The notes beneath the pieces are model-generated. The model searched no databases, had not been told where the DNA came from, and was given only the letters and a program-made list of their open reading frames with translations. DNA of 15,796 bases from Prevotella sp. CAG:485 (GTDB lineage Bacteria; Bacteroidota; Bacteroidia; Bacteroidales; Muribaculaceae), in assembly GCA_000437495.1 (NCBI GenBank), contig FR897840.1:1-15796 (forward strand), given 5' to 3'. Positions 1 through 7,600 of this stretch are shown here, one piece after another (the stretch's first letter is position 1; every line of letters begins with the position of its first letter). The position numbers and the translations under genes were made by a program.

Positions 1-6
1 AAAATT

Positions 7-14
7 AATTTTTG
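7..14 (+). promoter_or_regulatory. Possible -7 box for the T9SS cargo gene
   Basis: AATTTTTG lies 23 bases before the start codon at 38 and matches the Bacteroidetes -7 element TAnnTTTG except at the first base. The -33 region would lie outside the window, so this is weak. Confidence 0.25.
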
Positions 15-37
15 TCATCTACTAAAAAGTCTTCTAT

Positions 38-3000
38 ATGATACACAAAGGGAAAGCCATGGCGGCGGCACTGACAATAGTGTTGATGTCGGCTACGGGG
101 TTGTTTGCCTCCGGTCGCTGGCACGCTGCTACAACAGCCGGAAGCGTGAATGAGGAGAAGTACTCACCCAGGGCAGTGAACCCGGAGGAGGAAGGTACCG
201 ATTTCACCATACTCAATAACGCCGAAGCTCCGGACGATGATTTGGTCTCACAAATCCGTACTGCCACCGGCGGCATAACCATTATCGGCAATGTGATATA
301 TTCCGATAAGCCCGAAGGCCAGACCAAAGCCGCGCATACCGGCATGGTGAGCTTCACCACTGACGGCACCATTACAGCCCTGAACAACAAGAGCCTCGGC
401 GGATGTTACAGCGCTGTGGAGCTGGATGGCGTGTATCATAATTTCTACGTGTTCACATCGCAGATATCGCATAAGAGCACCTACTACCACAAGACCTATA
501 ATACCGAGGACTGGAAGCAAATAAAAAGTACCACAATTACCAACGAGCAGACCCCCAGGGCCCTCTGCACCAATGGCATGGATGTGTACGGCTGTTTCGT
601 CAATGACCCTGACGGCGACAATCCTACTATTGTCTTCGGTAAGATGGATATCAACGACAACACCCACACCACGATAGCTCAGCTGCCCCGATTGTGGAAT
701 GCCTGCGCATACGGCAACGACGGCTTCATCTACGCCGTGGATATGCTCGGCGACCTCTATAAAGTAACACCCGCCAGCGGCGCCATGACCAAGGTAGGCG
801 CTACCGGAGTCGTTCCGGCATACATCACCGGCGCTGCCATTGACCGCGCCAGCGGACGTATGTTCTGGACCGTTACCCCCGCCGACAAGTCGGGCAATCT
901 TTATGAAGTGAACACCACAACCGGCGCCGCCACCAAACTGTGTCAGTTCCAATATAACGACGAGATAGCCGGTCTGTATATACCCTTCACAGCATCCGGC
1001 AAAGCACCCGCCTCGGCGCTGAATCTGAAGGCCGATTTCCCCAAAGGCGCTCTCTCCGGACAGCTCTCATTCCAATGTCCCGATACCACCTACGACGGCA
1101 CTCAGGCTACAGGGGCGTTGACGTATAAAGTCTATATAGACGGGCAGGAGAAAGCCTCCGGGACAACAGCTTTCGGCGCTGCAGTCAGCGTGCCTCTGAG
1201 CGTGCCTCAGGCCGAAAAGTATGAGTTTTCCGTGATTCTGAGCAACAACGAAGGCGAATCGCCCAAAGCCTCCCTCGGCCCGATTTTCATCGGCAAAGAT
1301 ACCCCTTCGGCTCCCGAAAGCGTAACTGCAGTATATGCCGACGGCAAGTTCACCGTGAGCTGGCCTGCAGTTACCACAACCGTCAACGGCGGCTATATGG
1401 ATACCACAGCCGTTACCTACACCATAACGCGCATGCCCGGCAATGTCGTGGTAGGCAGCAATGTGAAGACACTGAGCATAACCGACCCTGTGGCCTCGCC
1501 GGAGAATCTGGAAGTGTACAGCTACACCGTTACAGCCACCTGTGAGGGCCTGACCTCTGAGGCAACCACCTCAAACGTAGTGGCCCTGGGCGCCATCTAC
1601 CCGCCATATTCCAACAATTTCCCCGACGCAGCCTCAATCTCGGGCTTTACCATCATAGACGGCAACAACGACGGCGTACGCTTCTTCTGGGGCTCAGGCA
1701 CCCTGCGTATCAGCTCTACCGGAAGTACTCCGCCCATGGACGACTGGATCATCACTCCGCCCGTTTACCTCCAGTCGGGCAAGCTTTATAAATTTAGCGT
1801 TTCGGCCCACAATGGCAGCACAGCAACGACAATGAAAGAACAGCTTGAGGTGCGCATGGGCAATGCCCCCACAGCCGCCGCCATGACTACACTCGTAATA
1901 GACACGATGCTTCTGGAGAAGAAGGTGGTGAAGACCGAGGAACAGATGGTAAGCGTTCCGGCGGACGGCAAATATTACTTTGGCGTACACGGCGTGTCGC
2001 AGAAGAAAGGCTTCTTCCTCTACATCGACAGCATCGGCATCAGCGCTCCGCAGGCCATGTCGCTGCCCAAACCGGTTGAGAATCTGAAGCTCACAGCCGA
2101 TATGGACTGTGCCCTCAAAGCAGTAATCAGCGGCACCGCTCCTTCGCTGGACATGGAAGGAAGCGCCTTACGCGACTTCACCGGCATCAGGATAGAACGT
2201 AACGGAACATTCCTGACTCAGCTGAGCGATGTGCAGCCCGGACAGTCCTTCAGCTTCACCGACACAACCATGACTGCTGCCGGGGAGTATACCTACACCC
2301 TGACAGCCACCAGCACCGCAGGCAGCAGTACATCGGTCAGCGACAAGATTTTCGTTGGCCTCAACAAACCCGAGCGTGTAAGCAATGTCAAGACAGTGCT
2401 TAAGAGCGACGGCAGCTTGGATATAAGCTGGGAAGCCCCTGTAAAGGACATTGACGGCAAGAATATCCCGGCCGGTTCCCTTACATACTACATTTTGGAT
2501 GCCACCAATGCACAGTCGTCGAAAGTTGTGGTTCAGAATCTAACCGACACCCGGTATACCTACACCGTAAGCGGCCGTCAGCAATTCTTTGTTCCCGGAA
2601 TCTTTGCCCGCGACGCAGCCGGAAACTCCGTAGGAGTGAAGGGTAATGTGTCGGCTGTAGGTCCCGCTTATACCACACCTTGGAAAGAAACCTTCGCCGG
2701 CGGCAAATCATCATCCATATTCGCCACCCAGGCCCTCGACGGTACGTCGGCAGCCACTTGGACAATCATGAAGGATGCTAACAGCGATGTCAAATCGTAT
2801 GACAACGACGGCGGCTTCCTGGTATGCCAGACAAAGACGATAAACCAGACATCAATGATGTTCACCGGCCGTATCAGTCTGGCAGATGTTGAAGACCCCG
2901 AATTCAAATTCTATACCTACAACCTGTATACCGTTGCCAACGGCACTGAGCACAGAGACATCAATGAGCTGACGGTGATGGTTCGTGAACTCGGCGACAC

Positions 3001-3397
3001 CGCCTGGATAACACTGCGTCAGGGCACTGTAGACCAGCTTTGCAGCGGCGACACCGCCTGCTGGCGTCCCGTAACGGCAAATCTCTCGCGCTGGAAAGGC
3101 AAACAGGTGCAGATGGGCATAAAGGTGAAGTGCAAGTATTACATCAATACCCTGTTCGACGCCCTGAGCGTGGATAAGCACAACTCGATAGGCGTTGTGG
3201 CAACCGACGATGGCATACGCGTGGCCGGTGGCAACGGCATCATAACCGTGGACAATGCTGCTGAGGAAACAGTGGCTGTCTATGATATGAACGGCCGACT
3301 GATTTGTCGGGTTACCGGCGATGCCATCATACTCGTTTCTCCCGGAGTATATGTGGCAACCACGCCGCGGCAAAGCTTCAAACTCATTGTGAGATAG
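38..3397 (+). CDS. Modular secreted/surface protein with FN3-like and jelly-roll modules and a T9SS C-terminal sorting domain
   Basis: This 1,119-residue protein is probably exported by the Sec pathway and then across the outer membrane by the type IX system. Residues 1-25 form a signal peptide: Lys4 and Lys6, then a hydrophobic stretch ending near ASG. Starting at Met1 (base 38) keeps the basic n-region; Met8 (base 59) is the alternative. Residues about 60-320 contain blade-like repeats (GDLYKVTPASG, GNLYEVNTTTG) suggesting a beta-propeller. FN3-like modules follow at about 325-420 and 425-515, a choice-of-anchor-J/MAM-like jelly roll at about 520-670 (motif DDWIITPPVYL), two further FN3-like modules at about 675-775 and 775-870, and a second jelly-roll-like region at about 875-1045. 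The last 65 residues look like a T9SS type-A sorting domain (VAVYDMNGRLI, then SPGVYVATT, ending FKLIVR). No catalytic motif was recognised, so the role (adhesion, glycan binding or other) is unknown. The gene is monocistronic and ends at a hairpin terminator. Confidence 0.85.
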   Translation: MIHKGKAMAAALTIVLMSATGLFASGRWHAATTAGSVNEEKYSPRAVNPEEEGTDFTILNNAEAPDDDLVSQIRTATGGITIIGNVIYSDKPEGQTKAAHTGMVSFTTDGTITALNNKSLGGCYSAVELDGVYHNFYVFTSQISHKSTYYHKTYNTEDWKQIKSTTITNEQTPRALCTNGMDVYGCFVNDPDGDNPTIVFGKMDINDNTHTTIAQLPRLWNACAYGNDGFIYAVDMLGDLYKVTPASGAMTKVGATGVVPAYITGAAIDRASGRMFWTVTPADKSGNLYEVNTTTGAATKLCQFQYNDEIAGLYIPFTASGKAPASALNLKADFPKGALSGQLSFQCPDTTYDGTQATGALTYKVYIDGQEKASGTTAFGAAVSVPLSVPQAEKYEFSVILSNNEGESPKASLGPIFIGKDTPSAPESVTAVYADGKFTVSWPAVTTTVNGGYMDTTAVTYTITRMPGNVVVGSNVKTLSITDPVASPENLEVYSYTVTATCEGLTSEATTSNVVALGAIYPPYSNNFPDAASISGFTIIDGNNDGVRFFWGSGTLRISSTGSTPPMDDWIITPPVYLQSGKLYKFSVSAHNGSTATTMKEQLEVRMGNAPTAAAMTTLVIDTMLLEKKVVKTEEQMVSVPADGKYYFGVHGVSQKKGFFLYIDSIGISAPQAMSLPKPVENLKLTADMDCALKAVISGTAPSLDMEGSALRDFTGIRIERNGTFLTQLSDVQPGQSFSFTDTTMTAAGEYTYTLTATSTAGSSTSVSDKIFVGLNKPERVSNVKTVLKSDGSLDISWEAPVKDIDGKNIPAGSLTYYILDATNAQSSKVVVQNLTDTRYTYTVSGRQQFFVPGIFARDAAGNSVGVKGNVSAVGPAYTTPWKETFAGGKSSSIFATQALDGTSAATWTIMKDANSDVKSYDNDGGFLVCQTKTINQTSMMFTGRISLADVEDPEFKFYTYNLYTVANGTEHRDINELTVMVRELGDTAWITLRQGTVDQLCSGDTACWRPVTANLSRWKGKQVQMGIKVKCKYYINTLFDALSVDKHNSIGVVATDDGIRVAGGNGIITVDNAAEETVAVYDMNGRLICRVTGDAIILVSPGVYVATTPRQSFKLIVR

Positions 3398-3445
3398 ACC
3401 CTGAGATTTTAGATGAGAGATAGGCGCTAAGATTATATAAATGTG

Positions 3446-3482
3446 AAGGGAGGCATGTCGGTGAGACACGGCCTCCCTTTTT
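3446..3482 (+). terminator. Intrinsic terminator after the T9SS cargo gene
   Basis: GGGAGGC (3448-3454) pairs with GCCTCCC (3471-3477), extended inside by TGTC/GACA, and is followed by TTTTT (3478-3482). It lies 50 bases after the stop codon of the rightward gene and 17 bases beyond the stop of the convergent TraB-family gene. The U-tract is good only for rightward transcription; the same stem could hinder leftward readthrough. Confidence 0.85.
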
Positions 3483-3498
3483 CAAATTGAGTTGAGTT

Positions 3499-4374
3499 TT
3501 ACTTTACGGGCGTAACGGTGTATCCGAGCTTGCGAAGTTCCTCTATGAGGCCCTTTTCGCCGGCGAGATGCAGAGCGCCCACACCGATGAAGGCTGAACC
3601 CTTATTTATTATGGACGGCAGTTTCTTCATCCATTCGGCATTGCGCTTAAAGAGCAGCTTGTCGAAGAATTCCGGATTCACATCCTCACTTTTCGACAGC
3701 TTGTACATGGCATCTAAATCCCCTTTGGCGTAAGCGTTGTTGAGAATGCGGGCGTTCTCCATGGCTTCCTCCGGATTCTCAAAGATCTCGCTGAGAGACT
3801 CCGCCTGCTCGGCAATAGGAGTGGAATCGTAGAGAATGATGGCCTGTTGCTCGGCCGTTTCCAGAGGCACGATTATCCGACCCCTCTTCTGGGCGATTTG
3901 CTGGAAATATGTGTCGAGCTGATCGCCCTCCTTAAAGTTCGGCATCATCTTTTGTATCATACCCATCATTACCATGGCATTCACCACCATCGGTTTCATG
4001 GGGTCGAGCATATTGAGCGTCATTCCGGACATCGGAGCATATTTGCTGAAAATAGGGGAGTAGAGATCCATTTTCTCTTTTCCGAACACCTTTGAGAGAG
4101 TACTGTCGGCAGGAGCTACCATGTGAGGCTGCATCTGCATGGCCATAGCCATTTTATCCTGAGTCATGTCTATTTCACCGACAACCATGTCTACAGAGGC
4201 GATAATGCCCTCAACGCCAAGACTGTCGGCCACTGAGAGAGGCGCCAGGTGATGGGTGCCGAAGAGATAAGAGGGTTTTGCAAGGCCGTTGCCTGTGATT
4301 TTGTAGAAGATTTGTCCCTGGGCTGTGAGAGCTGCCAGGAGGGCAAACACAAGGATGTTGATGCGTTTAATCAT
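3499..4374 (-). CDS. TraB/GumN family protein (predicted exported, TIKI-like fold)
   Basis: This 291-residue protein belongs to the TraB/GumN family. The family shares a fold with the eukaryotic TIKI metalloproteases, but the activity of its bacterial members is mostly untested. Both hallmark GxxH motifs are visible: GTHH at residues 39-42 just after the signal peptide, and GALH at 266-269 within a typical C-terminus (GALHLAGEKGL, then LGYTVTPVK). Residues 1-20 form a signal peptide (MIKRINI, then a hydrophobic core, cleaved near AQG), so the protein is probably periplasmic or outer-membrane associated. I chose the ATG at 4374. An in-frame TTG at 4395 would add seven residues but overlaps a -7 promoter element. 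The middle is rich in Met (QMQ, MVMMGM), also common in the family. The gene stands alone and converges with the T9SS cargo gene. Confidence 0.85.
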   Translation of the reverse strand: MIKRINILVFALLAALTAQGQIFYKITGNGLAKPSYLFGTHHLAPLSVADSLGVEGIIASVDMVVGEIDMTQDKMAMAMQMQPHMVAPADSTLSKVFGKEKMDLYSPIFSKYAPMSGMTLNMLDPMKPMVVNAMVMMGMIQKMMPNFKEGDQLDTYFQQIAQKRGRIIVPLETAEQQAIILYDSTPIAEQAESLSEIFENPEEAMENARILNNAYAKGDLDAMYKLSKSEDVNPEFFDKLLFKRNAEWMKKLPSIINKGSAFIGVGALHLAGEKGLIEELRKLGYTVTPVK

Positions 4375-4392
4375 ATTAGTTGGAATTTTGCC

Positions 4393-4400
4393 CAAAATTA
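4393..4400 (-). promoter_or_regulatory. Probable -7 promoter element for the TraB-family gene
   Basis: Read leftward, this is TAATTTTG, a perfect match to TAnnTTTG, 18 bases upstream of the ATG at 4374. No TTG is present 19-21 bases further upstream, so the -33 part is poor. The leader would be short, about 10-15 bases. Confidence 0.45.
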
Positions 4401-4480
4401 ATAAAAAATCCTGAGCCGGGATTCCTTGACCTGCTTTGCCTGTTAAAATCTGATAGTTATAATTTCAACGTGTTAAAAAT

Positions 4481-4543
4481 TTCGTCAAGAAACTCCCGGG
4501 CTTCGTCAATAAACCCCGGGGCTTCATCAAAAATTCCCGAAAA
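4481..4543. repeat. 21-base imperfect tandem repeat, three units
   Basis: Units lie at 4481-4501, 4502-4522 and 4523-4543. Units 1 and 2 agree at 18 of 21 positions and unit 3 matches unit 2 at 13 of 21. Each begins TTCRTCAA and carries a C/G-rich core, which in the first two units is palindromic (CCCGGG, CCCCGGGG). The array ends 15 bases before the -33 element of the promoter for the Nudix-regulator gene. The rest of the 243-base gap (4375-4617) holds only the two promoter signals listed. Confidence 0.7.
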
Positions 4544-4558
4544 TGAGACTTCAGATGC

Positions 4559-4588
4559 TTGACAAGCGGAGAAAAGGTGTTAACTTTG
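4559..4588 (+). promoter_or_regulatory. Promoter for the Nudix-regulator/vWA pair
   Basis: TTGACA at 4559-4564 and TAACTTTG at 4581-4588 match the Bacteroidetes -33/-7 pattern (TTG, 19 bases, TAnnTTTG). Transcription should start near 4595, giving a leader of about 22 A/C-rich bases before the ATG at 4618. Confidence 0.75.
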
Positions 4589-4617
4589 CGTCAGAATAAC
4601 ACAAACACACTTAGAGC

Positions 4618-5445
4618 ATGGCTGATTACAATACCAAGAAACCGAATGAGAGTAAAACGGCATGGCGCGATGAGCAGGGTAATTATGTATATAAGTATCC
4701 GCATCCGGCGCTGACGGCAGATGCCGTGGTATTCGGCTTTGACGGCAGTCAGCTGAACGTACTTCTGATTATGCGCAAATATGAGCCGTTTGAGGGCTAT
4801 TGGGCTTTGCCGGGTGGCTTTGTGCGTAACGATGAGACGGTTGAGGAGGCGGTGAAACGCGAACTGCGCGAAGAGACAAACCTTCAGCTAAGCTATATGG
4901 AGCAGTTTCACATTTACAGCTCGCCTGACAGAGACCCGCGCGAAAGGGTCGTTACTGTGGCTTTTTGCGCCTTGGTACGCAGCGACCAGTGCAGGGTGCA
5001 GGGTGGCGATGATGCGGCTGTAGCACGTTGGTTCAGAGCACGTCAGCTACCCGTGTTGGCCTTCGACCACTTGCAGATAATCACCGACGCTCTGAATTTC
5101 TTGTATGTGAAGCTTGAGAATGAGCCTTTGGCTTTCGATTTGCTTGATAAGAAATTCACTCTGCCTCAGTTGCAAACTCTTTACGAGGAAGTAACGGGCA
5201 GAAAGTATGACCGCCGAAATTTTTCGCGTAAGATGCTGCAGTCGGGCTTTCTGAATCGGGAAACCGAGGATGACCCATTTGTAATGCCGGCTCCTAACAG
5301 CGCTGAATGTGAAGCCGAAGAATATTGTGTGCAAAAGACGCGCAGAAGTGCCCACAGACCGGCTGCATGGTTCTCATTTGCCAAAGATAATTATGAAAAA
5401 GTAAAAAAATCAACAAAACGTCAACGCAGTCCTTTTGATTTGTAA
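4618..5445 (+). CDS. Nudix domain plus winged-helix transcriptional regulator (NrtR/AraR-like)
   Basis: This 275-residue protein combines an N-terminal Nudix domain (about 28-165) with a C-terminal winged helix (about 178-246), the layout of NrtR-type regulators. Known members sense ADP-ribose (NrtR, NAD metabolism) or sugars (AraR in Bacteroides). The Nudix box is nearly complete: G67, E73, R81-E82 and E85-E86 are all present, with only the usual Gly replaced by Asn88, so metal-dependent hydrolysis of an ADP-ribose-like ligand is not excluded. The DNA-binding part contains FTLPQLQTLYEEVTGRKYDR and RNFSRKMLQSGFL, typical of the NrtR wing region. The basic tail (KKSTKRQRSPFDL) could add DNA contacts. 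No NAD-biosynthesis or sugar-utilisation gene is adjacent, so the regulon is unclear. The 21-base repeats upstream are candidate operators. The vWA gene follows after 56 bases with no separate promoter, so the two are probably cotranscribed. Confidence 0.88.
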   Translation: MADYNTKKPNESKTAWRDEQGNYVYKYPHPALTADAVVFGFDGSQLNVLLIMRKYEPFEGYWALPGGFVRNDETVEEAVKRELREETNLQLSYMEQFHIYSSPDRDPRERVVTVAFCALVRSDQCRVQGGDDAAVARWFRARQLPVLAFDHLQIITDALNFLYVKLENEPLAFDLLDKKFTLPQLQTLYEEVTGRKYDRRNFSRKMLQSGFLNRETEDDPFVMPAPNSAECEAEEYCVQKTRRSAHRPAAWFSFAKDNYEKVKKSTKRQRSPFDL

Positions 5446-5501
5446 TCAGGGTAAACAAACAGAGAAAGTCAACAGTTAAACCAAACAAGAAACAGAAAGT
5501 C

Positions 5502-6197
5502 ATGAAAAATTCAGAAACTATCCGCACAAAGGTCTTCAATCTCATCATTCTCGACGAGAGTGGTTCAATGGATTGTGTATGGGCACAGACCATCAGCAAC
5601 TGCAACGAGACGCTACAGACCATTTTTTCGGCTCAAAAGGAGTTCTATGCCACTCAGGACCATTTTATCAGCATCTACACCTTTCAGGATGCGGGTCCTT
5701 TAAAATCGCGCTATCTGCTTCGCAACCGTCCCATCGCAGAAGCTCGGATGCTGACGGCAAAAGACTATCGACCCAACGGATGCACTCCGCTGTATGATGC
5801 TGTGGGGGAGACGCTCACAGACCTGGAAGCAGTGGCAGAGACGCATGACGATGCCGTTGCCTCGGTGACGATAATCACCGACGGTGAAGAGAACTCCTCG
5901 CGCCGCTACAGTGGCTCCGATGTGGCCAAGATAATCTCACGGCTAAAAGAGAAGGGCTGGAACTTCAACATCATCGGCGCCAACATCGACGTGGAGTCGC
6001 TGGCAAAAGATCTGCACATAGACAACACCCTGAAATGGGAGCAGACACAGGAAGGCACCTCTTCCATGGGAAAGAAGCTCAATGAAAGTCAGAGGTCCTA
6101 TTACAGAGCAATGGCTGGAGAGGAACAAATGCCAATGTCGATGGAAGAAAAGATTTCGCGCCGCAAGATGCGCAACAAGCACTTCTTTGACAAGTAA
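5502..6197 (+). CDS. Stand-alone cytoplasmic vWA domain protein with intact MIDAS
   Basis: This 231-residue protein is almost entirely a von Willebrand factor A domain. All metal-ion-dependent adhesion site elements are present: D18-E-S20-G-S22, Thr95 in GCTPLYDA and Asp127 in TDGEEN. It also carries NIIGANIDVESLA (156-168), which I recall from a family of small stand-alone bacterial and phage vWA proteins. There is no signal peptide or membrane segment, so it should act in the cytoplasm, probably as a divalent-metal-dependent scaffold or binding partner. The C-terminal 30 residues are charged and rich in Met and Lys. It lies 56 bases downstream of the Nudix-type regulator in an A-rich gap with no TAnnTTTG element, so it is probably its operon partner. 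The specific function is unknown. Confidence 0.82.
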   Translation: MKNSETIRTKVFNLIILDESGSMDCVWAQTISNCNETLQTIFSAQKEFYATQDHFISIYTFQDAGPLKSRYLLRNRPIAEARMLTAKDYRPNGCTPLYDAVGETLTDLEAVAETHDDAVASVTIITDGEENSSRRYSGSDVAKIISRLKEKGWNFNIIGANIDVESLAKDLHIDNTLKWEQTQEGTSSMGKKLNESQRSYYRAMAGEEQMPMSMEEKISRRKMRNKHFFDK

Positions 6198-6227
6198 ACA
6201 AGTCTCTATTATCCACAAAATGATGAT

Positions 6228-6261
6228 TGCCGGCAGGTTGTCATTGACAGCTTTGCCGGCA
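6228..6261. terminator. Nested hairpin between convergent vWA and murA genes
   Basis: TGCCGGCA (6228-6235) pairs with a second TGCCGGCA (6254-6261), and inside it TGTCA (6239-6243) pairs with TGACA (6245-6249). It sits in the 92-base gap between two converging stop codons. No U-tract follows rightward; leftward a TTTT occurs a few bases after the stem. It is a plausible bidirectional transcription barrier, not a canonical terminator. Confidence 0.5.
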
Positions 6262-6289
6262 CACTCATGTAGATTTATCCGAATCAGAC

Positions 6290-7600
6290 TTATGGTTCGC
6301 GGGTGATGACCGCTCCGAGAGCCCTGAGACGTTCGTCGATGTGTTCGTAGCCGCGGTCAATCTGGTCGATATTCTGAATGCGACTTGTGCCTTTGGCGCC
6401 CATGGCAGCAATGAGCATGGCCACGCCGGCGCGTATGTCGGGCGAGGTCATGTTGGTAGCACGCAACGAATGGAGCTTCCCGCTGCCTATCACGGCGGCA
6501 CGGTGAGGGTCGCAGAGAATTATGCGCGCTCCCATGTCAATGAGCTTGTCGACGAAGAAGAGACGGCTCTCAAACATCTTCTGGTGTATGAGCACCGAAC
6601 CGGCAGCCTGGGTGGCTACCACAAGGAAGATGCTCAGCAAGTCGGGCGACAGACCGGGCCACGGAGCATCCGCAAACGTCATTATACTGCCGTCTATGAA
6701 GGTCTCAATCTGATAGCCGTCGTGGGCCGGCACAATGATGTCGTCGTTATGGAAACGCAGGTCTATGCCGAGGCGAGTGAAGGCGTAAGGCATGATGCCT
6801 AAGTCGGGCGCCGAGACATTGCGCAGCGTTATTTCCGAACCCGTCATAGCCGCCATGCCAATGAAAGAGCCCACCTCAATCATATCGGGCAGCAGACGGT
6901 GTTTGGTGCCACCAAGCTTCTCCACGCCCGTTATGGTGAGCAGGTTGCTGCCTAAGCCGTCAATCTTTGCACCCATGCGGCAGAGCATGCGGCAAAGCTG
7001 CTGAATGTAAGGCTCGCAGGCGGCGTTGTAAAGAGTGGTTACACCCTTAGCCAGAACAGCTGCCATAATCAGGTTTGCGGTGCCTGTTACGGAGGCCTCA
7101 TCAAGCAGGATGTAAGTGCCTTCGAGTCCGCCGGGAGCATTTATCTCGTAATGCCGGCTGTCTGTGAGGAAAGCGAAGTCCGCACCTAATTTCTGCAGGC
7201 CGAGGAAATGAGTGTCGAGTCTTCGTCTGCCAATCTTGTCGCCACCCGGTTTGGGTAAAACGGCGCGACCGAAGCGGCTCAGCAGCGGACCGATTATCAT
7301 CACTGACCCGCGCAGCGTCCTGGCCATGGCGCTGAACTCATCCGTCTCCAGAAAATCTATGTCTACGTCATCTGCCTGAAAAGTGTAAGTGTCGGGGGCT
7401 AACCGCTCAACCTTTACGCCAAGACGCTTGAGAAGACGGATGAGGTTGCGGATGTCGAGGATGTCGGGGATATTGCTGATTTCCACCTTCTCCGATGTCA
7501 GCAATGTGGCACAAATCACCTCCAGGCCCTCGTTCTTGGCACCTTGCGGTGTTATGGAGCCGTGGAGGTTATGGCCGCCTTCCACAATGAAACTGCTCAT
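6290..7600 (-). CDS. murA: UDP-N-acetylglucosamine 1-carboxyvinyltransferase, Asp-type active site
   Basis: MurA transfers enolpyruvate from PEP to UDP-GlcNAc, the first committed step of peptidoglycan synthesis, in the cytoplasm. The 436-residue length fits the family's usual 420-440. The N-terminal substrate loop has Lys22-Asn23 in GAKNEGLEV. DAPWPGLSPD (from Asp311) corresponds to the DxPWPxxPTD region carrying the catalytic Asp305 of E. coli, and Arg390 in DIRAG to the conserved C-terminal Arg. The active-site loop reads PKPGGDKIGRRRLDTH, so the residue matching E. coli Cys115, the nucleophile alkylated by fosfomycin, is Asp121 (codon 7238-7240). The same natural replacement in Mycobacterium and Chlamydia MurA gives intrinsic fosfomycin resistance. 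The start codon overlaps the stop of the DUF4290 gene (ATGA), implying translational coupling. Confidence 0.96.
   Translation of the reverse strand: MSSFIVEGGHNLHGSITPQGAKNEGLEVICATLLTSEKVEISNIPDILDIRNLIRLLKRLGVKVERLAPDTYTFQADDVDIDFLETDEFSAMARTLRGSVMIIGPLLSRFGRAVLPKPGGDKIGRRRLDTHFLGLQKLGADFAFLTDSRHYEINAPGGLEGTYILLDEASVTGTANLIMAAVLAKGVTTLYNAACEPYIQQLCRMLCRMGAKIDGLGSNLLTITGVEKLGGTKHRLLPDMIEVGSFIGMAAMTGSEITLRNVSAPDLGIMPYAFTRLGIDLRFHNDDIIVPAHDGYQIETFIDGSIMTFADAPWPGLSPDLLSIFLVVATQAAGSVLIHQKMFESRLFFVDKLIDMGARIILCDPHRAAVIGSGKLHSLRATNMTSPDIRAGVAMLIAAMGAKGTSRIQNIDQIDRGYEHIDERLRALGAVITREP

Noticed and set aside
248..952. Leftward open frame of 234 codons inside the T9SS cargo gene
   Set aside because: It is antisense to a gene with clear domain structure, rich in His and Gly as expected from an antisense frame of GC-rich coding sequence, and has no protein-family signal.
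3446..3482. The terminator as a fully bidirectional one for both converging genes
   Set aside because: Leftward the stem is followed by TTCACAT, not a U-tract, so only rightward termination is well supported.
4446..4556. Leftward reading of the repeat giving F-x-D-E-A-like heptads, like a protein C-terminus
   Set aside because: It has no start codon or upstream coding continuation and ends after a few heptads. The pattern arises from the repeat having a length divisible by three; a gene remnant cannot be excluded but is not supported.
4380..4562. A 60-codon rightward open frame across the tandem repeat, encoding SS-x5 repeats
   Set aside because: It starts from a non-ATG codon, overlaps the TraB-gene promoter region, has no ribosome-binding or promoter context, and its repetitive peptide follows from the 21-base DNA repeat.
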